A DNA stretch of 61,449 nucleotides from Paraburkholderia solisilvae (GTDB lineage Bacteria; Pseudomonadota; Gammaproteobacteria; Burkholderiales; Burkholderiaceae): NCBI RefSeq assembly GCF_902859875.1, contig NZ_CADIKF010000045.1:1-61449 (forward strand), written 5' to 3'. Made by a program: the position numbers and the translations under genes. Below the pieces are notes generated by a model, which was not told the origin of the DNA, searched no databases, and worked only from the letters and a program-made list of their open reading frames with translations. Of the stretch, positions 38,943-47,652 are shown piece by piece. Position 1 is the first letter of the stretch, and each line of letters starts with the position of its first letter.

Positions 38943-39594
38943 GGCTTTTTTTTCCCGAATCCCCGTACCTCGCGCTGCGCGGGAATCCGCCCGGGAGCCC
39001 CACCCGGAATCCACCCGAAAATCCATCTCGAAAATAGCCGAATCCCCCGTCAGGCAAGGGATTCCGCCCTCCCCGGCGTGCCTTGCTGGGCGAGCGGTTT
39101 GCGCGATCCTCCGTCATCGTGCTATCATGTTCATCGTTCTAACAGCAATTCACCTTCATTTCGCCGTTCATCGCTGAACTGGCAGCCGTTTGCGCGCCCG
39201 CTCGCCGCATCGGTGCTGTTCACGTCGAGCGTTCGCTTCAAAGCCTGGGCTTTCGAGCCTGGCCTCAAAGCCCGCATCCGGGGCTTCAACCCGGCGCGAG
39301 CAATCCGGTTATCACGGGTTCGCCCTCGCCAATCCTGCATCTGCGCCCGCTACGCGGGTTCGCGCCTTCAGCGCGAAGCAGATGCAAACCTGCAGCAGTA
39401 CCCGACCCAGTGCACTGTCGCGACGACCCGCGATGCACAGGCGCTGACTTTTTTTGCGCCCGCGGCGGCTCCGCCAGCCGGATCCGCCGCGCCGGACTTG
39501 ATCCGGCCACCACCGGTCGTCGACGACACCGCACTTCCCGGCAACCGTGGCGGAGCGCCTCTGCGTTCGGCCGCAGTCATTGGAGATTTTGACC
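38943..39594 (+). promoter_or_regulatory. Long gene-free region upstream of proP
   Basis: About 650 bp without a supported gene. It contains a hairpin AAGCCC/GGGCTT (39268-39273 with 39281-39286) and a Y-shaped element at 39336-39386, listed separately. GGAG at 39582-39585 is the ribosome site for the TTG start of proP. I could not locate the promoter. Confidence 0.5.
39336..39386 (+). other. Perfect Y-shaped (three-way junction) nucleic acid structure
   Basis: TGCATCTGC (39336-39344) pairs with GCAGATGCA (39378-39386), and between them two hairpins stack back to back: CCCGC/GCGGG around TAC (39346-39358) and TTCGCGC/GCGCGAA around CTTCA (39359-39377). Every stem is perfect and only one base (39345) is unpaired at the junction. 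It lies about 210 bp upstream of the proP start. Confidence 0.8.
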
Positions 39595-41064
39595 TTGACC
39601 GCTTTCAGCAACGGCTTCTGGCGACACAACAACAACGACAACCGTCTCTCGCTCGACGACATCACGATCGTCGACAACAGCCTTCTCAAACGTGCAGTCG
39701 GCGCCATGGCGCTCGGCAACGCGATGGAATGGTTCGACTTCGGCGTGTACAGCTATATCGCCGTCACGCTCGGCAAAGTGTTCTTCCCGTCCAGCAGTCC
39801 GTCGGCGCAACTGATCGCAACGTTCGGCACGTTCGCCGCGGCGTTCCTCGTGCGGCCGATCGGCGGCATGGTGTTCGGGCCGCTCGGCGACCGCATCGGC
39901 CGCCAGCGCGTACTCGCGATGACGATGATCATGATGGCCGTCGGCACATTCGCGATCGGCCTGATTCCAAGCTATACGTCGATCGGCATCATGGCGCCGG
40001 CGCTGCTGCTGATCGCGCGTCTCGTGCAGGGCTTTTCGACCGGCGGCGAGTACGGCGGCGCGGCGACTTTCATCGCCGAATTCTCGACCGACCGCCGGCG
40101 CGGCTTCATGGGCAGCTTCCTCGAGTTCGGCACGCTGGTCGGCTATATCCTCGGCGCGGGCACGGTCGCCATCCTGACCGCGACGCTATCGCAGGATGCG
40201 CTGCTCTCGTGGGGCTGGCGCGTGCCGTTCATGATCGCCGGGCCGCTCGGCCTCGTCGGCCTGTACATTCGCCTGAAGCTCGAAGAAACGCCGGCGTTCA
40301 GGAAAGAAGCGCAAGCGCGCGACGCCGAAGAAAAAGCGCGGCCGAAGCAAACGCTGCGCGACCTGCTCACGCAGCAATGGAAACCGTTGCTGTTGTGCGT
40401 CGGCCTCGTGCTGATCTTCAATGTGACCGACTATATGGCGCTGTCGTATCTGCCGAGCTACCTGTCGGCGACGCTGCACTTCAACGAAGCGCACGGACTC
40501 TTCCTCGTGCTGCTCGTGATGGTGCTGATGATGCCGATGACGCTCTACGCCGGACGCCTGTCCGACACGATCGGCCGCAAGCCGGTAATGCTGTTCGGCT
40601 GCGTGGGTCTGTTCGTGCTGGCGGCGCCCGCGCTGCTGCTGATTCGCATGGGCACGGTGCTGCCGGTCTTCGCGGGTCTGCTGATACTCGGCGCGCTGCT
40701 CTCGACGTTCACCGGCGTGATGCCGTCCGCGCTGCCGGCGCTGTTCCCGACGAAGATCCGCTACGGCGCGCTCGCGATCGGCTTCAACGTGTCGGTGTCG
40801 TTGTTCGGCGGCACGACGCCGCTCGTCGCCGCGTGGCTCGTCGAGCACACCGGCAATCTGATGATGCCCGCGTACTATCTGATGGGCGCATCGCTGATCG
40901 GCGTCGTCTCGGTGGTCGCGCTGCGTGAGACCGCGCGCAAGCCGCTGCTCGGCTCGGCCCCGTGTGTCGCGAACCGCGCGGAAGCGCATGCGGTGCTGCG
41001 CGGCCATCGCGAAGCGGAAGAGCTCGAGGAAGCATACGCGGCGACAGCCGCGGTTCGGGCATAA
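39595..41064 (+). CDS. proP: MFS transporter, glycine betaine/proline:proton symporter family
   Basis: A major facilitator of 489 residues from the metabolite:H+ symporter group, best matched to ProP, which takes up proline, betaine and similar osmolytes. Visible are the family segments AVGAMALGNAMEWFDFGVYS, FLVRPIGGMVFGPLGDRIGR with the MFS loop motif, LVQGFSTGGEYGGAATFIAE, and about 12 hydrophobic segments; a charged C-terminal tail (REAEELEEAYAAT) follows but is short for a ProP coiled coil. I chose TTG at 39595 because GGAG lies 9 nt before it; GTG at 39547 is open in frame but has no ribosome site. Confidence 0.88.
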   Translation: MTAFSNGFWRHNNNDNRLSLDDITIVDNSLLKRAVGAMALGNAMEWFDFGVYSYIAVTLGKVFFPSSSPSAQLIATFGTFAAAFLVRPIGGMVFGPLGDRIGRQRVLAMTMIMMAVGTFAIGLIPSYTSIGIMAPALLLIARLVQGFSTGGEYGGAATFIAEFSTDRRRGFMGSFLEFGTLVGYILGAGTVAILTATLSQDALLSWGWRVPFMIAGPLGLVGLYIRLKLEETPAFRKEAQARDAEEKARPKQTLRDLLTQQWKPLLLCVGLVLIFNVTDYMALSYLPSYLSATLHFNEAHGLFLVLLVMVLMMPMTLYAGRLSDTIGRKPVMLFGCVGLFVLAAPALLLIRMGTVLPVFAGLLILGALLSTFTGVMPSALPALFPTKIRYGALAIGFNVSVSLFGGTTPLVAAWLVEHTGNLMMPAYYLMGASLIGVVSVVALRETARKPLLGSAPCVANRAEAHAVLRGHREAEELEEAYAATAAVRA

Positions 41065-41179
41065 AGCCGATCCATTTCCGGTCACGGGCACAGGGCGGCT
41101 TGCGGGTCATCGCGGCCGCCCTGCTTCGCGATCATTCGCGCGATCGTTCGCGCGGTGAAACGATGGAAGCCGCCCGCAT

Positions 41180-41590
41180 TCAATCCGGCGCGTATTTGAA
41201 TTCCGGCAACGCCTCGATCGATTGCTTCGTCGCATTGGGCAGCACGACCTGCTTGTCGCTGATCTGCAGGTTGCTGAACGGCACGGCCACGTAGTGCTTG
41301 CCCATGCCGAGGAAGCCGCCGACCGACAGGATCACAAACGCGTTCCGATCGGACGGCGACAGAATCAGATCGTCGATCGTGCCGATGCGATCCTTATCGC
41401 TGTTGTACACGGTCGCGCCGCTCAGCTTCGACGCACGAAATCCGCCGCCCATCTGAACCACGTCGACACGTGTTTGCGTCACGGATTGCGGCGCGCCCTG
41501 CGCGGCGGCATCGCTTGCATCGATCGTCACGCCGATCGCGCCCGCGGCCACCAGTCCGGCCAGAAACAGAGTAATGGATCGCTGGATCAC
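41180..41590 (-). CDS. Exported PRC-barrel domain protein
   Basis: A 136-residue protein with a signal peptide (MIQRSITLFLAGLVAAGAIG, cleavage near DAAAQG) and a PRC-barrel fold region at about 55-125 (ASKLSGATVYNSDKDRIGTI, DDLILSPSDRNAFVILSVGG). PRC-barrels bind RNA or act in envelope and photosynthetic contexts; the role of this periplasmic form is unknown. I chose GTG at 41590 because GGGAGGAGCC stands directly upstream; longer open sequence is present but not signal-like. Confidence 0.82.
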   Translation of the reverse strand: MIQRSITLFLAGLVAAGAIGVTIDASDAAAQGAPQSVTQTRVDVVQMGGGFRASKLSGATVYNSDKDRIGTIDDLILSPSDRNAFVILSVGGFLGMGKHYVAVPFSNLQISDKQVVLPNATKQSIEALPEFKYAPD

Positions 41591-41781
41591 GGCTCCTCCC
41601 TTTGCGCGTCGATCATCGATGGAGCGCAGTTGATCAATGAACCGGCAATGCGTATGCGCGCCCGGCGAGCGGCGCATGCGCATCCGTCATTTCCTTTCCA
41701 GTTGATTTAGCAAGGGACGTGCCGCGGACTGCAATCGAACGGTCGCGGCACAAACCGGCGATATCGATCAGGCGGTGAGGA
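41591..41781. other. Gap upstream of the PRC-barrel gene
   Basis: Under 200 bp with no supported gene; it should contain the PRC-barrel promoter. Nothing clear is seen. Confidence 0.3.
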
Positions 41782-42288
41782 TCAAGCGGTGAGCGTATGC
41801 AGCGTCGCATGAACCTGCGCCCCGTCGATCAGCAGCAGACCGGCGGAGATCGGCAGCTTGAAGCGCCGCGGCCCGGCACTGCCCGGGTTCACGTACAGCA
41901 CGCCGCCGCGCTCGTCGATAAGCGGCTTATGCGAATGTCCGGTGACGACCACGCGCACGCCGTCGCGCTGCGCATATTTGCCGACATCGGCGATATCGTG
42001 CACGACGAGAATCGTCACGTCGCCTACGTGCAGCGTCGCGTGAGTCGGCAAGGCCGCGGCCCATGCGCCGGTGTCGTTGTTGCCGCGCACCGCGGTGAGC
42101 GGCGCGATCTCGCGCAACGCGTCGAGCACCGCCGGCTCGCAGATGTCACCCGCGTGCACGATCGCGTCGCAGCCTTCGAGATGGCGCAACGCTTCAGGCC
42201 GCACGAGGTTATGCGTGTCGGAGATCAGTCCGATGCGGACCGCGCTCGCAGCGGCCAACGACGATGAAGCGAACGAAAACGATGTCAT
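41782..42288 (-). CDS. YfcE/MJ0936-type metallophosphoesterase
   Basis: A small calcineurin-like phosphoesterase of 168 residues. Metal-binding motifs are in family order: GLISDTHNLV, AIVHAGDICEP, VRGNNDTG, VVVTGHSHKP and LYVNPGSAGPRR. Such enzymes hydrolyse phosphodiesters in vitro; the natural substrate is unknown. About 15 residues of Ser/Ala-rich N-terminus precede the core. The TMEM175-like gene ends 7 bp away on the same strand, so the two are likely co-transcribed. Confidence 0.9.
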   Translation of the reverse strand: MTSFSFASSSLAAASAVRIGLISDTHNLVRPEALRHLEGCDAIVHAGDICEPAVLDALREIAPLTAVRGNNDTGAWAAALPTHATLHVGDVTILVVHDIADVGKYAQRDGVRVVVTGHSHKPLIDERGGVLYVNPGSAGPRRFKLPISAGLLLIDGAQVHATLHTLTA

Positions 42289-42295
42289 CTGCGCG

Positions 42296-42871
42296 TCACT
42301 CGTTGAGCATGTGTTCGATGCGCCGGTCCGGCACCAGCCAGATCGCCGCCATCAACGTGTAGAGCGCCGCCGAAACCCACGGCAAGACAAACGCGAGCAC
42401 CACACCCGCCAGGTACACCACGACCGACAGCTTGCCCTTCCGGTCGCGGCCGAGCGCGCGCGCCAGCGCCGAATCAGGACCATGCTGGCGCAACATCGTA
42501 TGAACGAGGATAAAGTACGCAAACGCCGCCATCAGCAGCACGACACCATAGAGCGCGGTCGGCCACGCGGCCATATGGCTCTCGCCGAGCCAGTGCGTCA
42601 CCGCCGGCAACAGCGACAGCCAGAAAAGCAGATGCAGATTCGCCCACAGCGTCGCGCCGTTGACCTTCTGCACGATATGGAACAGGTGATGGTGGTTGTT
42701 CCAGTAGATGCCGACATAGATAAAGCTGAGCACGTACGCGCAAAATACCGGCCCGACAGGCCGCAGCGATGCCAGGTCGAAACCTTCGGGCACCTTGAGC
42801 TCGAGCACCATGATCGTGATGATGATCGCAATCACGCCGTCGCTGAACGCTTCGATACGTCCTTTGCCCAT
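42296..42871 (-). CDS. TMEM175/DUF1211 family membrane protein, potential potassium channel
   Basis: A six-segment membrane protein of 191 residues. The hallmark RIEAFSDGVIAIIITIMVLE near the N-terminus is the (R/K)-x3-FSDGV-x2-I motif of TMEM175 proteins, whose bacterial members form tetrameric potassium channels. YWNNHHHLFHIV and a further five hydrophobic segments fit the family. It lies 7 bp upstream of a phosphoesterase gene. Ion selectivity is inferred from the family only. Confidence 0.88.
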   Translation of the reverse strand: MGKGRIEAFSDGVIAIIITIMVLELKVPEGFDLASLRPVGPVFCAYVLSFIYVGIYWNNHHHLFHIVQKVNGATLWANLHLLFWLSLLPAVTHWLGESHMAAWPTALYGVVLLMAAFAYFILVHTMLRQHGPDSALARALGRDRKGKLSVVVYLAGVVLAFVLPWVSAALYTLMAAIWLVPDRRIEHMLNE

Positions 42872-42952
42872 CTGCCGGTTCCCTCGATCTCGGTTGGATC
42901 ACGGCGGCGCGCGCGACAAGCCCGCGCCATGCGCCGCCCGCGCTGCGGCCGA

Positions 42953-43372
42953 TTATCCGCGATCATCCGGCTGCTTGTCGACCTCGGCTGAATAGTGAAC
43001 GGCCAGCCAGACGGACGGCTGATCCGGATGCGTCCATGCGACGCGATGACGGCGATGCGCCGCGATCAGCATATAGTCGCCGGGCCGCATCTCGTACGGC
43101 GCGTCGGCGTGTTCGAATTCGAGCGCCGCGGCGCCGCTCAGCAGCACGACCCATTCGTCGCGCGGGCTGTCGTACCAGAACCCAGCCGGACTCGCGTGCG
43201 CCATCGACACGATCCGCTCGATCGTCACATTGCCGCACCCGGCAAGCACGTCGACCTGCTCGAGCGGGCCATGTTTGACAGCACTGAACAGATTGCCGGT
43301 GGTGCCGGCGGGCGGGTGGTTTACAGCAGCGGGTGTCGAAGCGGGTTTCATGCCGCGCCCGGGTTCCTTCAT
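42953..43372 (-). CDS. Cupin domain protein
   Basis: A single cupin of 139 residues. The core is seen in PAGFWYDSPRDEWVVLLSGA, ALEFEHADAPYEMRPGDYML and IAAHRRHRVAWT, which correspond to the two cupin motifs with candidate metal ligands (Glu and His). Its ATG overlaps the stop of the flavoprotein gene in ATGA, so it is the second gene of a two-gene operon; an ATG at 43351 preceded by AAGGAA is an alternative start. The substrate is unknown. The coupling suggests it serves the flavoprotein. Confidence 0.85.
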   Translation of the reverse strand: MKEPGRGMKPASTPAAVNHPPAGTTGNLFSAVKHGPLEQVDVLAGCGNVTIERIVSMAHASPAGFWYDSPRDEWVVLLSGAAALEFEHADAPYEMRPGDYMLIAAHRRHRVAWTHPDQPSVWLAVHYSAEVDKQPDDRG

Positions 43373-44769
43373 TCGAGCGGCTTCAAACTGTCCAGCAGCG
43401 TCGGCACGAGTTCGCTGATGGTCGGATGGATATGCATCGCGTATTGCAGCGTCGGATACGGTGCGCGCGCCGTCATGATGTCGATAAACGTATGAATCGC
43501 TTCGTCGCCCTCGATGCCGAGGATGGCCGCGCCGAGAATCTGCTTCGTTTGCGCATCGACCAGCACTTTCATGAAACCGTCGGTTTCGCTGCGCTCGCGT
43601 GCGCGGCCGACGCGCGTCATCGGCATGGTCGCGATCAGCGCCGCGCGGCCGGATTGGCGAACGTCCGTTTCCGATAGGCCGACGCGCGCGAGCGGCGGGT
43701 CGACAAATACCGCATAAGCCATGATCCGGTCATCGACGCTGCGCGTGCCGCCGTCGAGCAGGTTTGCCGCGACGATCTGAAAATCGTCGTACGACGTATG
43801 CGTGAAAGCGCCGCGCCCGTTGATATCGCCGACCGCCCAGACACCGGGCGCATTCGTGCGCAACTGCGCGTCGACCGGGATGATGCCCTGCGCATTCGTT
43901 TCGACGCCCGCGGCGTCGAGGCCGAGATCGTCGGTATTCGGCCGGCGGCCGGTGGCGAACAGCAGATGCGACGCCTCCACCGGCTCGCCCGACGCGCAAC
44001 TGACCCTCACCGCCGATGAACCGTCGCCGGACAAAGGCTCGACGCGTGCGGGCGCGGAGTTGAAACGAAACACCACGCCTTCGCGCGCGAGCACCTGCTG
44101 CACGGCTTGCGAGAAGTCCGCGTCTTCGCGCGACAGTATCCGGTCGCCGCGCACGAGCACCGTGACCCGGCTGCCGAAGCGGCGAAACATCTGCGCGAAT
44201 TCGAGCGCGATATAGCTGCCGCCGACGATCGCCAGATGCTCGGGGAGTTCGGTCAGATCGAGCAGCGTCGAGTTGGTCAGATAGCGGATTCGCTCGAGTC
44301 CGTCGAGCGTCGGAATAACCGGGCGCGTGCCGGTATTGAGGAAGAATTCATCCGCACTCAGCTCGGTGCTAATGCGGCCGTCGGGATCCGAGATTGCAAT
44401 GGTGTGCGCGCCGGTAAAGCGCGCATGGCCGGTGAACACCGAAACGTTCTGCGCACTGCGCAGCCACTTCTCGACGCCGGTGCGCGACTGGCCGATGATG
44501 CGATCCTTGCGCGCCTTCACCTGAGCGAGATCGACCTTCACTTCGCCCGTCACCTGCACGCCGTAGTTCGATGCGTGACGCGCCACATATGCGGTGCGCG
44601 CGCTCGCGACGTACGCCTTGGTCGGTGTGCAGCCAACGTTCACGCAGGTGCCGCCGAACAGCTCGCGCTCGACGACGGCCGTCTTGCGGCCGCTCTTGCC
44701 GAGGCGCACGGCAAGCGGCGAGCCGCCCTGGCCGGTGCCGATCACGATGGCGTCGAAGTGCTGTGGCAT
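43369..44769 (-). CDS. FAD-dependent pyridine nucleotide-disulfide oxidoreductase (mercuric reductase-like)
   Basis: A flavoprotein disulfide reductase of 466 residues. It has an N-terminal FAD site (DAIVIGTGQGGSPLAVRLGK), the redox CxxxxC in FGGTCVNVGCTPTKAYVA, an NAD(P) site (LAIVGGSYIALEFAQMFRRF), the second FAD motif NAPGVWAVGDINGRGAFTHT, and the C-terminal dimer domain with the catalytic His pair region YAMHIHPTISEL. There is no N-terminal heavy-metal domain or C-terminal vicinal Cys pair, so a real mercuric reductase is unlikely; it is one of the related enzymes of unknown substrate. ATG at 44769 is the family start. A cupin is co-translated. Confidence 0.88.
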   Translation of the reverse strand: MPQHFDAIVIGTGQGGSPLAVRLGKSGRKTAVVERELFGGTCVNVGCTPTKAYVASARTAYVARHASNYGVQVTGEVKVDLAQVKARKDRIIGQSRTGVEKWLRSAQNVSVFTGHARFTGAHTIAISDPDGRISTELSADEFFLNTGTRPVIPTLDGLERIRYLTNSTLLDLTELPEHLAIVGGSYIALEFAQMFRRFGSRVTVLVRGDRILSREDADFSQAVQQVLAREGVVFRFNSAPARVEPLSGDGSSAVRVSCASGEPVEASHLLFATGRRPNTDDLGLDAAGVETNAQGIIPVDAQLRTNAPGVWAVGDINGRGAFTHTSYDDFQIVAANLLDGGTRSVDDRIMAYAVFVDPPLARVGLSETDVRQSGRAALIATMPMTRVGRARERSETDGFMKVLVDAQTKQILGAAILGIEGDEAIHTFIDIMTARAPYPTLQYAMHIHPTISELVPTLLDSLKPLE

Positions 44770-44873
44770 GGCCGATCTCCCAAAGCGCGGTCGAAGATCG
44801 ATCATGTTACGCCAGCTCGATCGCAAAGCCCTGCGCGCGCGGCAACCGCTTACGCTGAAAGCGTTGGCGAAAT

Positions 44874-44900
44874 GAAAACCGGGCGCCTTGTGCGCCCGGT
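44874..44900 (-). terminator. Terminator of the 67-residue ORF transcript
   Basis: Read on the minus strand, ACCGGGCGC and GCGCCCGGT form a 9-bp stem around ACAAG (44900-44892 with 44886-44878), followed by TTTTCATTT. It separates the small gene upstream from the flavoprotein operon. Confidence 0.8.
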
Positions 44901-44996
44901 TGGTTGATCGGCGCTCACCCGCTGCGGGCGCGCCAATGTTGATTGCTGATTGCGGTCTTTAAATTAATGCAATGCTCTTGAGTGACCGTCGACCTG

Positions 44997-45200
44997 TTAA
45001 TGCGCCGCTTCTTCGCCGTGGCAAATCACATGGCACATCAACTCGCGGGACCGCTGCAGCGCGGCACGCGCGCCGTTGGTCGCGACCAGCACGCCAACCT
45101 GCCCGAGGTTGAAGTCCGTCGACACCATCAATTGCATCAGCGACAGCATCGGCAGCACCACCGCCGGATGGTAGATCTGCCGCTCGATCAAGGATTTCAT
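44997..45200 (-). CDS. Small unknown protein (67 residues)
   Basis: I do not recognise a family. The protein starts MKSLIERQIYHPAVVLPMLS, has a mildly hydrophobic middle, and ends with a Cys/His-containing tail (MCHVICHGEEAAH) that could bind metal. GGGAGCAG lies before the ATG at 45200, and a terminator follows about 100 bp after the stop, so it looks like a real stand-alone transcription unit. Confidence 0.6.
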   Translation of the reverse strand: MKSLIERQIYHPAVVLPMLSLMQLMVSTDFNLGQVGVLVATNGARAALQRSRELMCHVICHGEEAAH

Positions 45201-45398
45201 CACTGCTCCCAAAGTGCGGCGCGGCCTGTTCGACGCGCACCGCCGACCTACGTATCAATGGAAGCAATTTTAGAGATAGGCCTCTCGCGGATAAATGGCA
45301 GGAAAACGAAGTCACTTGTCAACCAGCGATAACAATCCCGGCGCACGGCCACGGCGGCTCAGGCTTGGGCCGGCACTGGCCGCCGACCGCGCGGGCGG

Positions 45399-46019
45399 CT
45401 ATTCGAGCGGCGTGTCGACGAACACCTGGGTCGCCTCCGCGCGCGCGGAAAACGCGACGAGCGCCGGATAACGGGCCGGATCGACCACGTTCGGCAGCAT
45501 GTACTGCGTAAAGCGCCACGCGATGGCGACCGCGATGTCGGGCTGCATCATGCGCTCCCCGAGCAGCCAGCCTGCGCCTTTGTGCGTGGCGACGGCGGCT
45601 TCCAGCAGATCATAGGCGCCGCGCAACTGCGCCTGCACGCGCTCGACCCACGGCTCATGACGCTTTTCCGCCGGCCGCAGCATGTCTTCGTAGACGCGTT
45701 GCATCGTCTTTTCGCACGCAGCGAGCGCGCAGCCGATCAGGTGCAGCGCTTTGGCGCGCGCGGCAAGGTCGTCGGGCATCAACCGCCGCTCGGGTGCGGC
45801 CTGGCGCTCCAGATAGTCGAGGATCAGCGATGAATCGACCAGCATCGTGCCGTCGTCGAGAATCAGCGTCGGCGCCTTGACCGCCGGATTGATCCGCGCA
45901 AATTCGTCGAAGTGGCGAAACACCGACAGCGGGCGATGCTCGTACGGGATGCCGTATATCGCGAGCGAAATCGCGACGCGACGGACGTACGGCGAATCCA
46001 TCATGCCGATCAGTTGCAT
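45399..46019 (-). CDS. Glutathione S-transferase family protein
   Basis: A cytosolic GST-like protein of 206 residues. The N-terminal thioredoxin fold is seen in MQLIGMMDSPYVRRVAISLA (catalytic Ser/Tyr region), the cis-Pro motif AVKAPTLILDDGTMLVDSS and LILDYLERQ, followed by an all-helical C-terminal domain with WLLGERMMQPDIAVAIAWRF. GGAGGAGTG precedes the ATG at 46019. The substrate is unknown. Its 3' neighbour gap (45201-45398) holds no gene. Confidence 0.9.
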   Translation of the reverse strand: MQLIGMMDSPYVRRVAISLAIYGIPYEHRPLSVFRHFDEFARINPAVKAPTLILDDGTMLVDSSLILDYLERQAAPERRLMPDDLAARAKALHLIGCALAACEKTMQRVYEDMLRPAEKRHEPWVERVQAQLRGAYDLLEAAVATHKGAGWLLGERMMQPDIAVAIAWRFTQYMLPNVVDPARYPALVAFSARAEATQVFVDTPLE

Positions 46020-46327
46020 GGTTTGCACTCCTCCACCGGGTTTGGAATGGTTATGCCGATCGGTCGCCTGCACGCGCGATCGGCGCGACGATACGACGGA
46101 GCGGATACTTTAGACGAATGGAGGATGCGTGGCGAGAGCAGCCGCTCGCCCATGCGGCGGGTTCCGACGCGCCGATGCCAACGCATCTCGAGCAGGCGCC
46201 GCAGACCCAGGCGTCAAGCCGATGATGACAACGCCTCGCGGGGTAATCGAATTCGACGAATCGCGTTCGTTCGGTGAATCAGACTTCGCGCGGCACGACC
46301 CCGGCGTACCGCGCGCATCACGCCTGT
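46020..46327. other. Gene-free region between GST and an unknown gene
   Basis: About 300 bp without a supported gene; it should hold the GST promoter. I see nothing distinctive. Confidence 0.35.
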
Positions 46328-47440
46328 TTATGCCTCGACGTGCGTCTGCTCGAACGACATGGCGCCGGTGCTGCCATCGGGCCGTTTGAAGAGCGTCGTG
46401 CCGTGACCGTTCAGATCGAGCAGCGAGATGGACAGCGTCTGCGTAAAGCCGATGCTGACAGCGAGCGCGGACGGATCCTGCGTGCCGTCCGTTGAATCGT
46501 CGGCGGGTTGCGCGCCATTCTGTTGTGCCGCGTTGGCCATGCGGCTCAACTGGTCCAGCGCGTCCTGCGTGCTGTGCAGCTTCGGCACGCCCAATCCGGC
46601 GAGCAGGCCGTTCAACAGGGTGAGTGCGTCGGCGACGGTCGACGTGTCGTCGTTGGACGACGCATTCGCAGGGTTGCCACTGGACTGCCCGGAAGCATTC
46701 TGGCCGTTGTTACTGCCCGCGCCGTTGCCGTCATTGCTGGAGTCGTGGCCGTGGCTGTCGCTTGGCAGCAGATTCAGAATGCCGAGTGGCTGGGTCAGCG
46801 GCTGCAGCGCCAGTTGCGCCTGCGTCAACGGATTTGCGCTCGTAATTTGAGTGACCGACGTCACCGCGGAAACCTGCTGCTCCTGAAGCGAAATCGACAG
46901 CTTGCCGGAGGTCGGATCGAACTGGATTTGAACCGAGCCGGAGCGCTCATTGAGCGCCACCGAGGATGCCGACATGGTCGTCGCACCGTAGCTGGCGGAC
47001 ATCGACGTGGCGAAGGTATTCGCGTCGTCGTAGCTCGCGTCCAGTTCGACCGGGCCGCCGCCGCCGTTGGCCAGTTGCGTGGCGAAGCCTGTCGCGGCCG
47101 CCTCGGCTTGCTGTTGGCTAAAGCCGCTTTGTTCGAGGAAGCGGGTCAGCGCGGAGTCCAATTGGCTGCTGGCGTTCGATGACAACTCGCTCAGCCCGGT
47201 CGTCGGATCGACGGTCGATGCGCCCTGGAACGCCTGATCGAAAGCTTGCGTAAGCTGGTTGACACTCGCGACCGCGGCCTGGAGCGCGGCGGTTGCCGCA
47301 TCGGGCGTAGTCGGCAGCGAGGCGTCGGACAACGCGCCAGCCTGCCCGGGCTTGGCCTTGGCGGTATGGCCGTGCGTGCTGGGAGAAAGCAGCGAATTGA
47401 GCAAGCTGGTGCCGGTACTGCCGCTGATCGGAGTCGACAT
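46328..47440 (-). CDS. Unknown Ser/Ala/Gln-rich protein (370 residues)
   Basis: No family recognised. The protein begins MSTPISGSTGTSLLNSLLSP, with no signal peptide or membrane segment, and is rich in Ser, Ala, Gln, Asn and Thr. It has an N-terminal helical part (residues 60-140), a beta-like middle (SGSVQIQFDPTSGKLSISLQ, with an echo in the tail VSIGFTQTLSISLLDLNG), and a low-complexity linker (SSNDGNGAGSNNGQNASGQS) near residue 250. Composition and layout recall secreted or flagellar hook-length type proteins, but no motif confirms this. The ATG at 47440 has AAGGGG-type spacing upstream only weakly. Confidence 0.7.
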   Translation of the reverse strand: MSTPISGSTGTSLLNSLLSPSTHGHTAKAKPGQAGALSDASLPTTPDAATAALQAAVASVNQLTQAFDQAFQGASTVDPTTGLSELSSNASSQLDSALTRFLEQSGFSQQQAEAAATGFATQLANGGGGPVELDASYDDANTFATSMSASYGATTMSASSVALNERSGSVQIQFDPTSGKLSISLQEQQVSAVTSVTQITSANPLTQAQLALQPLTQPLGILNLLPSDSHGHDSSNDGNGAGSNNGQNASGQSSGNPANASSNDDTSTVADALTLLNGLLAGLGVPKLHSTQDALDQLSRMANAAQQNGAQPADDSTDGTQDPSALAVSIGFTQTLSISLLDLNGHGTTLFKRPDGSTGAMSFEQTHVEA

Positions 47441-47612
47441 AAGGGGAAGTCGGAAAAGTAAGTGTCCGGATACCGCGTGCCGCCGCAAAACGGCGACCTG
47501 TCAGTGCTTGTCTGTTGATAACGGCAGAATGTCGCGGGTCTTGAGGGGGTGTCGTTTTTAGGGACGACGGCGGGGAGGGGAAACGGCGTGCCGGATCGAA
47601 CGGCCCGAAAAT

Positions 47613-47633
47613 GAAAAACCCGCCGAAGCGGGC
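47613..47633 (-). terminator. Terminator of the HicB-like gene
   Basis: On the minus strand, CCCGC and GCGGG with loop TTCG are followed by TTTTTCATTTT. It lies 20 bp after the stop of the HicB-like gene. Confidence 0.75.
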
Positions 47634-47652
47634 GTCGAGACAGGCGCAAGCG

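Noticed and set aside
38943..39335. A protein-coding gene between yggX and proP
   Set aside because: Open frames here overlap in several phases, are Arg/Ser/Pro-rich and lack ribosome sites; the palindromic structures explain the sequence better.
43369..44769. True mercuric reductase or mer operon
   Set aside because: No heavy-metal domain, no C-terminal vicinal cysteines and no merR/merT nearby.
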